Shown here piece after piece: positions 27,210-37,099 of a DNA stretch of 64,000 nt. Within the stretch, counting starts at the first letter, position 1; each line of letters starts with the position of its first letter. Source of the DNA: Dysgonomonas sp. 25 (GTDB taxonomy: Bacteria > Bacteroidota > Bacteroidia > Bacteroidales > Dysgonomonadaceae); NCBI RefSeq assembly GCF_010501075.1, contig NZ_QVMN01000003.1:76292-140291 (forward strand). Direction: 5' to 3'. The notes under the pieces are model-generated. The model searched no databases, was not told where the DNA came from, and saw only the letters and a program-made list of their open reading frames with translations. A program made the translations under genes and the position numbers.

Positions 27210-28547
27210 TTATCGGATGTCTATTTCTATACCACGATAGAAGTCGAGAATCTTAGCGCGGAACAGGAATTCGTATTTCGCCTGTATCTGCTCCGACTTG
27301 CTCGAAAATAGTTTGGTTTGAGCTTCGCTGTATTCGAATACGGTAGACTTACCTATCGAGTAGCGGTCGTCGGCATAATTGAAAGATTCCTTAGCGGCCT
27401 CGTATGCTTTTTCCGTAGATATGTATTCCGCCTGTGCGGCTGTTGCACTCTGATAGGCTTGTTGTATCTCTTTGTAGAGTGCCAGTTTTACGTTATCCAA
27501 TTGTAGTTGCTGGTTACTGATGTCGAGCCTTGCGGCACGCACGCGATTGCGCGTCTGGAAACGGTTGAATATCGGAATACTCAACGAAACACCAATATAT
27601 TCCGAACCGTTGTCTTTGAACTGGTCTGAGAAGTCACGGTTCATCGACCCGTACAGGCGTTGTACGCTTGTTCCGTATCGGGCACTGAAACTCAATGTCG
27701 GGTAATAATTGGCCTGCGCCATTTTCAACGATTTCTTCTTACTTTCGACTAAATATTGAGCTTCTTTTACATGCGGTTTGATTTCGATAGCCGATTGGTA
27801 AATCTGATCGGGCGGAATGATGCTACTCATATTTTCGGCTAAAACGTCACCATTGATCGACGAAGGTTCGACTATGCTGAAACCTTTATCCGTTTCGAGG
27901 TTCAAGAGCTGCGATAAGTTTAATACATTCAAATCGTAATTATTCTGCGCCGTTGTTACATTCAATTCATGTTTAGCCAGTTCCGCCTTGATGTCGTATA
28001 ATTGTGATTTCGGTACTTTGCCGGCTTCAACTAAGTCTTCCGTTTTAAGAACCTGTTTCTTTGACAATTCTACCTGATCCTGATATACTTTTAGTATCTC
28101 TTTTTTGAACAACACTTCGAGGAAATAAGACGTTACCTGCAATTCGAGGTTTTCTTTCGCCTTTTTCAATCCTTCGGTTGCCGCTTGCAATTCGAGTTTG
28201 TCCCGTTTTATCTGGTTGGGGATACTGAATCCTGTGAATATGGGAATGGATGTAGAAATGCTGAGCGATGCACCCGATGCGTTGGATGTGATGGCGCTAT
28301 TGGTACTTTTGTCTACATATTGCCCGAAATTCACTCCGGCACTGGCGTCGGCATTCAGGTTAGGTAGGCGGCTGTTCTTACTGGTACTCAAGTTCAATTC
28401 GGAGTTCTTGACTTGTAATTCTTGTTGCTTAATCTCGATATTGTTTTCGATTGCATAGTCTATGCACTGGCGCAATGTCCATTGCTTTTGCGCATATATG
28501 CCGATCGACAAAGCGAGTAAAGTGGTTATAATGACTAATCTCTTCAT
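27210..28547 (-). CDS. TolC family outer-membrane efflux protein
   Basis: A 445-residue outer-membrane channel subunit with a signal peptide (residues 1-19, ending YAQ). It starts with WTLRQCIDYAIENNIEIKQQELQVKNSELNL, and the two long helical repeats of the TolC fold follow. It is the last gene of a five-gene minus-strand operon (ATPase, two permeases, adaptor, TolC) and would form the outer-membrane exit. Confidence 0.93.
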   Translation of the reverse strand: MKRLVIITTLLALSIGIYAQKQWTLRQCIDYAIENNIEIKQQELQVKNSELNLSTSKNSRLPNLNADASAGVNFGQYVDKSTNSAITSNASGASLSISTSIPIFTGFSIPNQIKRDKLELQAATEGLKKAKENLELQVTSYFLEVLFKKEILKVYQDQVELSKKQVLKTEDLVEAGKVPKSQLYDIKAELAKHELNVTTAQNNYDLNVLNLSQLLNLETDKGFSIVEPSSINGDVLAENMSSIIPPDQIYQSAIEIKPHVKEAQYLVESKKKSLKMAQANYYPTLSFSARYGTSVQRLYGSMNRDFSDQFKDNGSEYIGVSLSIPIFNRFQTRNRVRAARLDISNQQLQLDNVKLALYKEIQQAYQSATAAQAEYISTEKAYEAAKESFNYADDRYSIGKSTVFEYSEAQTKLFSSKSEQIQAKYEFLFRAKILDFYRGIEIDIR

Positions 28548-28553
28548 CTTAGA

Positions 28554-29681
28554 TTAATTTTGAGGGTTTGGCGTCTGTGGTTTATCTGTTTGTTCGTTGC
28601 CTCTGACTTTGTCGCCTTTGGCTAAACCTTCTTTGATTTCGACCTTGATTCCGTCAGATAAGCCGACTTTGATATATTTCTTCTCAAACTCCTGAGGCGT
28701 AGCTTTTTCATCTTTCAGTACGTGCACGAATGACGAGTCGTTGCTGAATGATACGGTACTTTCAGGGACAACCAATACGCTGTCTACCTTCGCCAGAACA
28801 ATCTCGGCGTTGGCGCTATATCCTGCGCGTACCAATACGCTGTCGGGAATGCGGGCAGCTGCTTTTATCTCGAAGAGGATAGCTCCGTTTTCTTCTGTCC
28901 CCTTAGGGGCGATATATTCGAGGTTGGCATCGAATTTTTGATTTTCGATAGCCCCTATCGACAGCTTCATCGGCATGCCTGTGTGTATGCGCCCGACTTC
29001 GGTTTCGTCGATATTACCGATGAAAATCATATCGTTCATGTTCGCTACGGTTGCGATAGTCGTACCATCGTTGAAGTTATTGGCCATGATTACCGAGTTA
29101 CCTTCTTTGATAGGCACATCGAGTATCATACCTGTGATGGTGGAGCGAATCTGCGTATTACTATACTTAGCCGTACTTTTAGAAATACCTGTCTTGACGA
29201 TGTCGAGGCTTTCGTTGGCATTGTTCAGCTCTTCTTCCGCCTTCTTGTAGTCGGCTTCGGATTTTTCCATCTCGTCGCGGGCGATAACACCTCTTTCGAA
29301 GAGTTGCTTTTGGCGGCTATATTCCGCTTTCACTTGGTTGAGGTTTATCTGCGCCACTTTCACACGCGATTCGGCCGAGTTGAGGTTCGATAGTTCGGGT
29401 ACTACCTTCACGGTTGCTATCACCTCTCCCTGCTGGATGTAGTCACCGGCCTCTTTCAGCACTTTGTCGATAATGCCGGAGATTTGTGGTTTGATAAGGA
29501 TTTCGTCGCGCGGAGAAACTTTTCCCGTGGCAACCGATGTATTCTCGATACTGCCTTTTTCGACCGTTACTATTTCATATACCACTTCTTTAGGCATGGA
29601 TTTGATGAAAAGGAAGACAAGCATCCCTATCAAGAAAATCCCTAATAAACTAAGACATCCTATTCCCAGAAACTTTTTCAT
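28554..29681 (-). CDS. Periplasmic adaptor (HlyD/MacA type)
   Basis: A 375-residue membrane-fusion protein with one N-terminal membrane helix (about 5-26). The barrel-sandwich half-motif RDEILIKPQISGIIDKVL is followed by GDYIQQGEVIATV (lipoyl-like), a coiled-coil hairpin at about 95-165, then the returning half and a beta barrel. It links the ABC transporter to TolC. The tail is rich in P, N and Q. It lies 37 bp after the second permease gene and 6 bp before the TolC gene. Confidence 0.93.
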   Translation of the reverse strand: MKKFLGIGCLSLLGIFLIGMLVFLFIKSMPKEVVYEIVTVEKGSIENTSVATGKVSPRDEILIKPQISGIIDKVLKEAGDYIQQGEVIATVKVVPELSNLNSAESRVKVAQINLNQVKAEYSRQKQLFERGVIARDEMEKSEADYKKAEEELNNANESLDIVKTGISKSTAKYSNTQIRSTITGMILDVPIKEGNSVIMANNFNDGTTIATVANMNDMIFIGNIDETEVGRIHTGMPMKLSIGAIENQKFDANLEYIAPKGTEENGAILFEIKAAARIPDSVLVRAGYSANAEIVLAKVDSVLVVPESTVSFSNDSSFVHVLKDEKATPQEFEKKYIKVGLSDGIKVEIKEGLAKGDKVRGNEQTDKPQTPNPQN

Positions 29682-29718
29682 ATTACATTCAAATTATTAT
29701 ATATTGTTTTTAATTTTA

Positions 29719-30975
29719 TTATTCTTCTCTAATAGCATCTATCGCTTTTATGCGCAACGCTCTGAATGCAGGTAATATACCGGAAAGTATTCCGGAAAAA
29801 ATCAGTACAATCATTGCCAGTAATGCTGTGGCGAATGATACCAAAGGCGGAACAAACAGCGGTATTTCTATAAGAGCATTCTCCATCAGATAGCGGATGA
29901 CGATGAGTATGGTAACACTCGTCAGCAATCCGGCAATCCCCGAAACAGCTGTCAACAAAGCACTCTCACTGAGTATCTGCTTGACAATGGTCATCGGCTT
30001 AGCGCCCAATGCGCGCCTGATACCAATTTCGCGGGTACGTTCGCGAACGGTTACCAGCATAATATTACAGATACCTATTATCCCCGAGAGTAGCGAGCCT
30101 CCCCCTACGAATATGGCGATAATGTTCACTCCCAAAAAGATTGCCTGAAATATATTGAATATCATTTCGGCATTGAAGCTACCCATTGCCTTTTCGTCTG
30201 TCGGGGCTATGCTGTGGTTGGCCTTTATAATTTCTTTTACTTCCTGCTCGACCACTGCTGCCGGATATCCCGGTTTAGCCGTAACGGCCAGGAAGTGGAC
30301 TGCATCTCCTTGGTTGAAGGCTTTTTGCATGGTAGAGAACGGGATATAAACCGTACGTTCGACCTTTCCTCCGATGGCTATTTCGGATGTTGAATTGACA
30401 ACCCCCACAACCTGAAAATAAATCCCGTTTGCCCGTATATAGCTGCCGATAGGGTTTTCTCCTATTTCGAACAGCGATTCGTAAACATCTTTACCGATGA
30501 CGCAGACCTTTCGGTTTTCTTTCACGTCCATCTCGTTGATAACGCGCCCATAAATGATTTCAGGAATTTGTACGATAAAGTTAGCCGGATAGACGCCCAT
30601 CATGCCATATGTACCTGATTTTCTTCCGCGCACCATGTTCTTATCCGAACGCGCACCAAAAAGCATCGGAGATATGTGTTCTACCGTTTTGGCTTTCTCT
30701 TTCAATAAAACAAGGTCCTGATTGTTCATATTCCAATAGCGCCCTTTGCGGAATCCTTTGAAGGCTTCGCTGGTGCGGTCGGTATAGAAATAACATGAAT
30801 TAGGAGCTACCCCTTGCACAATTTTCATCATACCCCCTTTGAAGGCGTTTCCTATCCCGAGTAACAGGATAAGCATGAATATGCCGAGGAATACACCGAA
30901 ACCGGTCAGGATACTACGCACTTTGTTGCGCGTAATCGTACTCCATATCTCTTCCCAATAATCTAAATCAAACAT
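29719..30975 (-). CDS. MacB-type ABC transporter permease (second)
   Basis: A 418-residue permease with the MacB/FtsX topology: one N-terminal membrane helix (about 18-44), a large periplasmic core (about 45-285), and three C-terminal helices with the conserved RTREIGIRRALGAKP cytoplasmic motif. It has no ATPase domain. It is similar in layout to the gene just upstream (31004-32254), which suggests the two form a heterodimer exporting a peptide, lipid or drug. Confidence 0.93.
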   Translation of the reverse strand: MFDLDYWEEIWSTITRNKVRSILTGFGVFLGIFMLILLLGIGNAFKGGMMKIVQGVAPNSCYFYTDRTSEAFKGFRKGRYWNMNNQDLVLLKEKAKTVEHISPMLFGARSDKNMVRGRKSGTYGMMGVYPANFIVQIPEIIYGRVINEMDVKENRKVCVIGKDVYESLFEIGENPIGSYIRANGIYFQVVGVVNSTSEIAIGGKVERTVYIPFSTMQKAFNQGDAVHFLAVTAKPGYPAAVVEQEVKEIIKANHSIAPTDEKAMGSFNAEMIFNIFQAIFLGVNIIAIFVGGGSLLSGIIGICNIMLVTVRERTREIGIRRALGAKPMTIVKQILSESALLTAVSGIAGLLTSVTILIVIRYLMENALIEIPLFVPPLVSFATALLAMIVLIFSGILSGILPAFRALRIKAIDAIREE

Positions 30976-31003
30976 CCGTTTTTTCTTCTGTTACTGTTTT
31001 ATT

Positions 31004-32254
31004 TTACTCTGCCCTCATCGATTCTATCGGACTTACGCGGGCTGCTTTTACTGCCGGTATCATGCCGGCTACAATTCCGGAAACAATAAGTATGACCGTT
31101 GCGCCCAATACCGTCCACAGATCGACACTCATATCCTGTATCGGTGAGTTGGAAGGTGGCCCTCCTTCTCCTCCCATCGCAGTCATTGCATAATTGACTA
31201 TTTCCAGAATAAATATACCCAGCGACAGTCCTATATATCCGGCTATGGAAGTGATGATAACCGCTTCTGTGATTATCATGCTCAGGATAGAACGTGGCCT
31301 TGCCCCGATAGCTTTGCGGATGCCGATTTCCTGTGTCCGTTCCTTTACCGTTATGAGCATGATATTGCCTACACCCACGATACCCGTAATCAGTGAGGCT
31401 GCTCCGATTATCTTGATGAAAATACTGATAATCGTAAATATATTATTGGCCTGCATCGATTGTGCAGCCGTATTCCAGACACCGATTGCACTACGGTCGG
31501 TGGGGTTGAAACTTTTTAGTCCACCCATTTTGGAGCGGAGGCGATCGACAAATTCATCATTCGCTTCTTCCGTATTTAAGCCTTCGACCGTGAAAACAAA
31601 CTCGTCGACATTTATCCCGCTTCCGTAGAGCGTCTGTGCCGTAGAATACGGAATATAAGTCGGTTGTTCATTATTGAACTGGTTGGCATTGTCCGATACC
31701 CCGATGACGGTGTATACTACATTTCCGGCTATGATATCTTTGCCGATAGGATCTCCTCCTTTGAAAAGGATTTTCTCCATGTCCGGATTGATAACGATAA
31801 CTTTGCGGCGGTTGGCTATATCTATATCATTGACAAAACGTCCTTTCTTTATCTTGACGGCGTTGATGTCTTTCGCATCCGCCCAAACTCCCTGCATCTG
31901 CCACGAACCATATTCGTTGCCATAAGACATGGTCTCGCTGCGGTATATGATAGGAGTCAACAGTTGTATTTCGGGAAAGCTGCTCATCAGGAAATGTGCA
32001 TCCGTCTCGCGGAAAGTAATCTTTCTGTTCGAAGCCAACCCGTTGTGCGGCATAGATGTCCAGCGCGGCCACATATATACTTTGTTTGCCGAGCGGTCGG
32101 AAAAGTTCTTTTTGGCCGAATTGCTGAATCCGTTTCCTACACCCATCAGCAGGATGAGCATGAGTATACCCCATGCAACAGCCAGCATCGTCAATACTGT
32201 CCGTAAGACGTTTTTACTGACAGTTGCATAGATTTCTCTTAGTGAATCAAACAT
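31004..32254 (-). CDS. MacB-type ABC transporter permease (first)
   Basis: A 416-residue permease with the same MacB/FtsX layout: an N-terminal helix (about 18-44), a periplasmic domain, and three C-terminal helices with RTQEIGIRKAIGARP. It is a paralogue of the next gene but not a recent copy. It follows the ATPase gene by 2 bp. Confidence 0.93.
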   Translation of the reverse strand: MFDSLREIYATVSKNVLRTVLTMLAVAWGILMLILLMGVGNGFSNSAKKNFSDRSANKVYMWPRWTSMPHNGLASNRKITFRETDAHFLMSSFPEIQLLTPIIYRSETMSYGNEYGSWQMQGVWADAKDINAVKIKKGRFVNDIDIANRRKVIVINPDMEKILFKGGDPIGKDIIAGNVVYTVIGVSDNANQFNNEQPTYIPYSTAQTLYGSGINVDEFVFTVEGLNTEEANDEFVDRLRSKMGGLKSFNPTDRSAIGVWNTAAQSMQANNIFTIISIFIKIIGAASLITGIVGVGNIMLITVKERTQEIGIRKAIGARPRSILSMIITEAVIITSIAGYIGLSLGIFILEIVNYAMTAMGGEGGPPSNSPIQDMSVDLWTVLGATVILIVSGIVAGMIPAVKAARVSPIESMRAE

Positions 32255-32256
32255 AA

Positions 32257-32958
32257 TTATAAGTCGAAATTTATGACTGGATTTTCGTTGATTTCGATAG
32301 AGCCTATCAGCCCGTCTTTGATGTGGATAACGCGGTCGGTGGCATCGGCGACTTCCTGGGCATGTGTGACGATAATCATTGTGATTCCGTCTTTTTCATT
32401 TATCTCGCGCATCAGTGTCATCACTTCGTAAGAGGTGCGGCTGTCCAATGCTCCCGTAGGCTCGTCGGCAAGGATGATTTGCGGTTGCGCGATAAGGGCG
32501 CGGGCGATGGCTACACGTTGTTTTTGTCCGCCGGATAATTCATTCGGCATGTGATTCGCATGGCTTGCCAGCCCCATTTTATCCAGATATTCCAATGCTA
32601 TGGCATTCCGCTTTTTTCGGGGAATCCCTTGGTAGTATAACGGGAGGGCTACGTTCTCGAGGGCATTCTTGAACGCAATCAGGTTGAATGACTGGAAGAT
32701 AAACCCGATCATCCTGTTGCGCAATTCGGCAGCCTTCGCTTCCCGCTGATTTTTTATTAATACGTCATTCAGAAAATATTCGCCGGTATCGTAGTTATCC
32801 AATATGCCTAAGATATTAAGCAAAGTCGATTTACCCGAACCCGAAGCTCCCATAATGGAAACAAATTCACCTTTTGCAATGTCCAGATTGATACCTTTCA
32901 ATACATGTAATGGAGATCCGCTATAATAGGTCTTGTTTAAATCTCTGATTTTTATCAC
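32257..32958 (-). CDS. ABC transporter ATP-binding protein (LolD/MacB type)
   Basis: The 233-residue ATPase of the efflux complex. Walker [10 protein letters not shown] (about 36-44), signature [15 protein letters not shown], Walker [12 protein letters not shown] and the switch histidine VTHAQEVA are all intact. It is the first gene of the operon, with a -7 promoter element (TAACTTTG, minus strand) 36 bp upstream. Confidence 0.95.
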   Translation of the reverse strand: MIKIRDLNKTYYSGSPLHVLKGINLDIAKGEFVSIMGASGSGKSTLLNILGILDNYDTGEYFLNDVLIKNQREAKAAELRNRMIGFIFQSFNLIAFKNALENVALPLYYQGIPRKKRNAIALEYLDKMGLASHANHMPNELSGGQKQRVAIARALIAQPQIILADEPTGALDSRTSYEVMTLMREINEKDGITMIIVTHAQEVADATDRVIHIKDGLIGSIEINENPVINFDL

Positions 32959-32993
32959 GTTGTTGTTATTTAGGAATTCTTATTCAGAAGACA

Positions 32994-33001
32994 CAAAGTT
33001 A
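32994..33001 (-). promoter_or_regulatory. Promoter -7 element of the efflux operon
   Basis: Minus-strand TAACTTTG matches TAnnTTTG, 36 bp before the ATPase start. No -33 element is obvious. Confidence 0.5.
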
Positions 33002-33188
33002 TTATTTTTTCCTTCTCACATCTATATGACTGATATTATTCTAAAAGATTACATCTTTATCCTTATTTTAGTATAAATTAACATTATCTCGTTTTTTTAT
33101 AATCCCTTTTCTTAATCAAGATAGTTGTTGCTTAATATTGTGTAAGAAATACGCAATATAATGAACGGAAATTATATATTTGTATTCG

Positions 33189-33329
33189 AAATCAGCGAAC
33201 AACTATAATTATAATACGAAAACCGGAAAGGTTACTTTTCTCGAATAGACATAAGGATACTTGTTCTTTACCTTGTTAGCACAACCGGCGGCATCTTTAT
33301 TTTATCTTAAAGATGCTGCCTTTTTATTT
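33189..33329 (+). ncRNA. Candidate small RNA between the efflux operon and ispG
   Basis: This 424-bp gap (32959-33382) contains a self-contained-looking transcription unit: a TATATTTG -7 element at 33175-33182, about 105 bases without a coding frame, then a very strong terminator at 33287-33329. Since ispG has its own -7 element after that terminator, the unit should end before ispG. A short AACC/GGTT hairpin is visible near 33221-33233. No family can be assigned; a 6S-like or regulatory RNA is possible. The start is inferred from the -7 element only. Confidence 0.4.
33287..33329 (+). terminator. Strong terminator upstream of ispG
   Basis: A 13-bp stem (GGCGGCATCTTTA with TAAAGATGCTGCC, one G-U pair) and an 8-nt loop are followed by TTTTTATTT. 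It has no protein gene upstream on the plus strand. Confidence 0.8.
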
Positions 33330-33348
33330 AGAGATAGGAAATAAGCTG

Positions 33349-33356
33349 TATCTTTG
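33349..33356 (+). promoter_or_regulatory. Promoter -7 element of ispG
   Basis: TATCTTTG matches TAnnTTTG. It overlaps the upstream GTG that could extend the ispG frame and therefore argues for the ATG at 33383. Confidence 0.6.
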
Positions 33357-33382
33357 TGCCAGCCACTGATAACATTGCAACG

Positions 33383-35230
33383 ATGACAGATTTTTTCAAC
33401 TATAAAAGGCGGAAAACTTCCGTAACCCATATCGGGAATACTCCTCTTGGCGGAGAGAATCCTATCCGCATCCAGTCGATGACCAATACCGACACCAACG
33501 ATACCGAAGGCAGTGCTGCACAATCGGTACGCATCATAGAAGCCGGTGGCGAATATGTCCGCCTGACCGCTCAAGGGGTACGGGAAGCCGAAAATCTACA
33601 GAATATAAAAGATCTCATTCGCAGCAAAGGCTATCAGACGCCGCTTGTTGCCGACATACACTTCAACCCTCGTGCGGCGCTTGCAGCAGCAGCCATTGTG
33701 GAGAAGGTGCGCATCAATCCGGGTAACTTTGCCGACAGGGTGAAGACCTTTGCCACATTCGAATACACCGACGAAGAGTATGCCCAAGAGATAGATAAAA
33801 TACGCGAGAAACTGATTCCATTGCTTGATATCTGCAAGGAGCATAAAACAGCCATCCGTATAGGGGTGAATCACGGTTCGCTCTCCGACCGCATTATGAG
33901 CCGCTATGGCGATACGCCCGAAGGGATGGTAGAATCTTGCATGGAGTTTCTGCATATCTGTCTGGATGAGGATTTTACCGATATTGTGATTTCCATCAAA
34001 GCGTCTAATACGGTGGTGATGACCAAGACTGTGCGATTGCTGATAGACCGTATGGAGAAAGAGAACCTTCATTTTCCTCTCCATCTGGGCGTTACCGAAG
34101 CCGGCGACGGCGAGGATGGACGCATCAAGTCGGCAGTGGGGATTGGTTCTTTGCTGGCTGACGGGATAGGCGATACGATACGGGTTTCGCTCAGCGAAGA
34201 TCCCGAACTGGAAATTCCTGTTGCCCGCAAGTTGGTCGATTACATCACCTCTCGCGCGCATCATCCGCAGATAGCAGGGCAGTTGAATAACACATTTTCG
34301 CCTTTCTCGACCGACAGGCGTAAGACATATACCGTGGGGAATATAGGTGGCGATAGCTTGCCTGTTGTAATCTCTGAAAGGACAGACGATGATTTCAGCT
34401 TCGATGTCCATTTTATGCCCGACTATATCTATATCGGTTCTAATCTGACGGAGCGGACTCCCCGCGCTATTCCGCTGATAATGGATGCTGCCGTCTGGGC
34501 GGGCGAAGCGAATACCTATCCGCTCTTCGATGTGTCTAACTATCAGCAGATAGCGGCAAGTACAGCCTCTATCAACTTCCTGCGCCTTTCCTATACGGAT
34601 TTGAATGAGGAAGTCTTATCCCTGTTGAAAGGCAACCATTCCATCGTTATCCTGCTGGCTACCAGCCACCCGAACGGGGTAGGGGAGCAGCGTGCCTTTA
34701 TCCATGCCCTGATGAATAATGGCTGCGAAACGCCTGTTGTCATCAGTCGCTGCTATCAGGAGAGTGACGCGGAAGACATCCAGATAAAGGCGGGAGCTGA
34801 CTTCGGGGCAATACTGCTCGATGGCTTTGGCAATGGTGTTATGCTCGCTAATAAAGGTCAGATAGCTCAAAAAGAGCTGGATAAGTATATGTTCGGTATC
34901 TTGCAGGCGGCGCGTGTGCGGACGAGCAAGACGGAGTATATCTCCTGTCCGAGTTGCGGACGTACCCTTTTCGATTTGCAGACGACCGTTGCCCGCATCA
35001 AAGATGCAACTTCGCACCTTAAACACCTGAAAATCGGTATCATGGGCTGTATCGTAAACGGTCCCGGCGAGATGGCGGATGCCGACTACGGCTATGTGGG
35101 CGCTGCTGCCGGAAAGGTTTCACTGTATAAGAAGAAAGACGTTGTAGAAAAGAATATCCCTTCGGAAGAGGCTGTAGATAAGCTCGTTCAGCTGATAAAA
35201 GACAACGGCGACTGGGTAGATCCGGAGTAA
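33383..35230 (+). CDS. ispG: 4-hydroxy-3-methylbut-2-en-1-yl diphosphate synthase, long form
   Basis: A [4Fe-4S] enzyme converting MEcPP to HMBPP in the MEP isoprenoid pathway. At about 615 residues it is the long form with an extra domain inserted between the TIM barrel and the iron-sulfur domain, as in Bacteroidetes, Chlamydiae and plants. Cluster ligands: C522 and C525 in SCPSCGRT, C556 and E563 in GCIVNGPGE. The N-terminus FFNYKRRKTS...GGENPIRIQSMTNTDTNDTE fits the family when the ATG at 33383 is used; the GTG at 33356 overlaps the promoter. Confidence 0.96.
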   Translation: MTDFFNYKRRKTSVTHIGNTPLGGENPIRIQSMTNTDTNDTEGSAAQSVRIIEAGGEYVRLTAQGVREAENLQNIKDLIRSKGYQTPLVADIHFNPRAALAAAAIVEKVRINPGNFADRVKTFATFEYTDEEYAQEIDKIREKLIPLLDICKEHKTAIRIGVNHGSLSDRIMSRYGDTPEGMVESCMEFLHICLDEDFTDIVISIKASNTVVMTKTVRLLIDRMEKENLHFPLHLGVTEAGDGEDGRIKSAVGIGSLLADGIGDTIRVSLSEDPELEIPVARKLVDYITSRAHHPQIAGQLNNTFSPFSTDRRKTYTVGNIGGDSLPVVISERTDDDFSFDVHFMPDYIYIGSNLTERTPRAIPLIMDAAVWAGEANTYPLFDVSNYQQIAASTASINFLRLSYTDLNEEVLSLLKGNHSIVILLATSHPNGVGEQRAFIHALMNNGCETPVVISRCYQESDAEDIQIKAGADFGAILLDGFGNGVMLANKGQIAQKELDKYMFGILQAARVRTSKTEYISCPSCGRTLFDLQTTVARIKDATSHLKHLKIGIMGCIVNGPGEMADADYGYVGAAAGKVSLYKKKDVVEKNIPSEEAVDKLVQLIKDNGDWVDPE

Positions 35231-35243
35231 AACAGAGACGAGG

Positions 35244-35777
35244 TCAGCACTCGTAGACTTCGGTATATAATTCTTCTTTGATAGACATAAAGCGTTCGGC
35301 TACATCTATCTCCCCGAAACTCATCAGGTACATGGCAATAGGGTTATAGCCCGCGTGATAAGGCGGTTGATAGTAAGATACACTTTCCCACAGTTTATAC
35401 CCGAGCCGCTGGTAAAATCCTATCCGCCTGTCGGCTATCAGCGTGGTAGGCAATTCCACTTCCAATACGATAGGCATCGTCTGTTCTGCCATAAATGATT
35501 TCATCACTTCGCCGCCTACGCCTTCGTTGCGGGCTTCGGGAGCGATGGCAAAATGTTCGGCAAAGGTAAAATCCGACAAATGCCAGAAAGTAAGGAAGCC
35601 GATTTGTATATCGTCTTTCACTATAACCTGAATAACGAATTTGTCGGAATCGGCATACAATTCCAGCATTCTGTCAAGCGGTCTTCTCTCGCTATGCGGA
35701 AAGGATTCGGTATATAGCTTTTCGACAAAAGATAGCTCGTTCGGGTTGTTTATATCTAAATTACGTAATATCAACAT
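35244..35777 (-). CDS. GNAT family N-acetyltransferase
   Basis: A 177-residue protein with the GNAT core: HFAIAPEARNEGVGGEVMKSF (acetyl-CoA-binding R/Q-x-x-G-x-G near residue 90) followed by VLEVELP and the FYQRLGYK motif near 128-135. The acceptor is unknown. It is the last gene of the his/ftsE-direction cluster, 3 bp after ftsE, and converges with ispG. Confidence 0.88.
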   Translation of the reverse strand: MLILRNLDINNPNELSFVEKLYTESFPHSERRPLDRMLELYADSDKFVIQVIVKDDIQIGFLTFWHLSDFTFAEHFAIAPEARNEGVGGEVMKSFMAEQTMPIVLEVELPTTLIADRRIGFYQRLGYKLWESVSYYQPPYHAGYNPIAMYLMSFGEIDVAERFMSIKEELYTEVYEC

Positions 35778-35780
35778 TTT

Positions 35781-36494
35781 CTATGCTTTTTGTTCTTCTT
35801 GATGCGCGGCGATTTTCATCTCCTTCAATTGCCCGTCTTCGCATTTGATGATGCGTCCCGGATATTTCTGCACCATCGCATAATTGTGCGTCGACATAAT
35901 AACGGCTGTCCCTTCCTGCGATATTTTATGCAGTAATTGCACAATCTGGTTTCCCGTTTCGGGGTCGAGGTTTCCTGTCGGCTCGTCGGCGAGGATTATC
36001 TCGGGCGAATTGAGCAAGGCGCGGGCAATCACAATACGTTGCTGTTCACCGCCCGACATCTCGTGAGGCATCTTGTAGCCCTTGCTTTGCATGCCGACTT
36101 CGGTCAACACCTCATTGATGCGGTGCTTGATAAGGTCTTTGTTGTTCCAGCCCGTAGCGCGGAGCACAAATTCGAGGTTTTTCTCTGCCGAACGGTCGAT
36201 TAATAGCTGAAAATCCTGAAAAACAATTCCTACTTTGCGGCGCAGGAAAGGGATTTCCTTCTTCTTGATTGTCTCCAAATCGTAGTCGAGCGCGGTGGCA
36301 TGACCTGTTTCGATAGGCACTTCCTGATATACACTTTTCAGGAAAGTACTTTTGCCCGAACCTACTTTGCCGATAAGGTAAACAAAATCCCCCTCATAAA
36401 TGGAAATATTTACACCCGAAAGGATGGTGTTCCCGTCGCGGCTGAGGTCTACATCTTTGTAGTGGATGATGGTATCTTTTTCTTTGTCTTCCAT
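35781..36494 (-). CDS. ftsE: FtsE-like cell-division ABC ATPase
   Basis: A 237-residue ATPase resembling FtsE, which with FtsX controls peptidoglycan hydrolases at the septum. Walker [10 protein letters not shown], signature [16 protein letters not shown], Walker [16 protein letters not shown] and the switch MSTHNY are intact. No ftsX is next to it, as is common in Bacteroidetes. It lies between hisIE (8 bp) and a GNAT gene (3 bp). A general LolD-like role cannot be excluded. Confidence 0.85.
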   Translation of the reverse strand: MEDKEKDTIIHYKDVDLSRDGNTILSGVNISIYEGDFVYLIGKVGSGKSTFLKSVYQEVPIETGHATALDYDLETIKKKEIPFLRRKVGIVFQDFQLLIDRSAEKNLEFVLRATGWNNKDLIKHRINEVLTEVGMQSKGYKMPHEMSGGEQQRIVIARALLNSPEIILADEPTGNLDPETGNQIVQLLHKISQEGTAVIMSTHNYAMVQKYPGRIIKCEDGQLKEMKIAAHQEEQKA

Positions 36495-36502
36495 AAGGCA
36501 AA

Positions 36503-37099
36503 TTATATTTTATGTCTTTTTTGCAATTCGCGGGCAAGGTCTTCGATGCTCAACCCTTTGGATGTCAGCAATACGATGAGGTGATAGAGCATATCCGCCG
36601 ATTCGTAAACGAGGCGTTCGTCCGTTCCGTTGCAAGCCTCGATAACCGATTCTATGGCTTCTTCGCCCACTTTTTGCGCCATCCGGTTGATGCCGGACTG
36701 GAAAAGCGACGTGGTATACGAACCTTCGGGCATTTCGCTATGGCGTTTCTCGATAAAGTGTTGCAGATACTTGAAGAACAGGATATCCTCTTTGTTCTCT
36801 TCCCCGAAGCAGGTATCGGCACCAGTGTGGCATACAGGCCCTACCGGATCGGCCTTGATAAGCAGCGTATCGTGGTCGCAATCGTCTTGGATGCTGACCA
36901 CATGCAGAAAGTTGCCACTTTCTTCGCCCTTTGTCCACAAGCGGTTTTTGGTACGGCTGAAAAAGGTGACCTTACCTGTTTCCTTTGTCTTGGCAAGGGC
37001 TTCTTCGTTCATATAGCCCAACATCAATACTTTGCTTGTCCGGCTATCCTGTATAATCGCGGGAATCAGCCCGCCAACTTTATCAAAATCAAGTTTCAT
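36503..37099 (-). CDS. hisIE: Bifunctional phosphoribosyl-AMP cyclohydrolase / phosphoribosyl-ATP pyrophosphatase
   Basis: Carries out the second and third histidine-synthesis steps. The N-terminal HisI half contains GKVTFFSRTKNRLWTKGEESGN and the metal-binding DCDHDTLL/CHTG segments; the C-terminal HisE half starts about residue 105 with the helical SYTTSLFQSGINRMAQKVGEEAIE. I chose ATG 37099 (MKLDFDK) over 37105. It is separated from hisF by a 445-bp repeat-rich gap, so it may be transcribed separately from the other his genes. Confidence 0.94.
   Translation of the reverse strand: MKLDFDKVGGLIPAIIQDSRTSKVLMLGYMNEEALAKTKETGKVTFFSRTKNRLWTKGEESGNFLHVVSIQDDCDHDTLLIKADPVGPVCHTGADTCFGEENKEDILFFKYLQHFIEKRHSEMPEGSYTTSLFQSGINRMAQKVGEEAIESVIEACNGTDERLVYESADMLYHLIVLLTSKGLSIEDLARELQKRHKI

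Noticed and set aside
28554-32958. Efflux operon as a possible bacteriocin or toxin exporter
   Set aside because: No precursor peptide, protease domain or immunity-like gene is next to it; a general MacAB-TolC type is the simpler reading.
33230-33245. GGTTACTTTTCTCGA as another copy of the 51-bp repeat
   Set aside because: Only about 10 bases agree with the repeat's end; the AAAAAACAT and GAAAAGAAGTA cores are absent.
33356-33382. GTG start extending ispG by nine residues
   Set aside because: The GTG overlaps the TATCTTTG -7 element and adds residues not expected at the IspG N-terminus.
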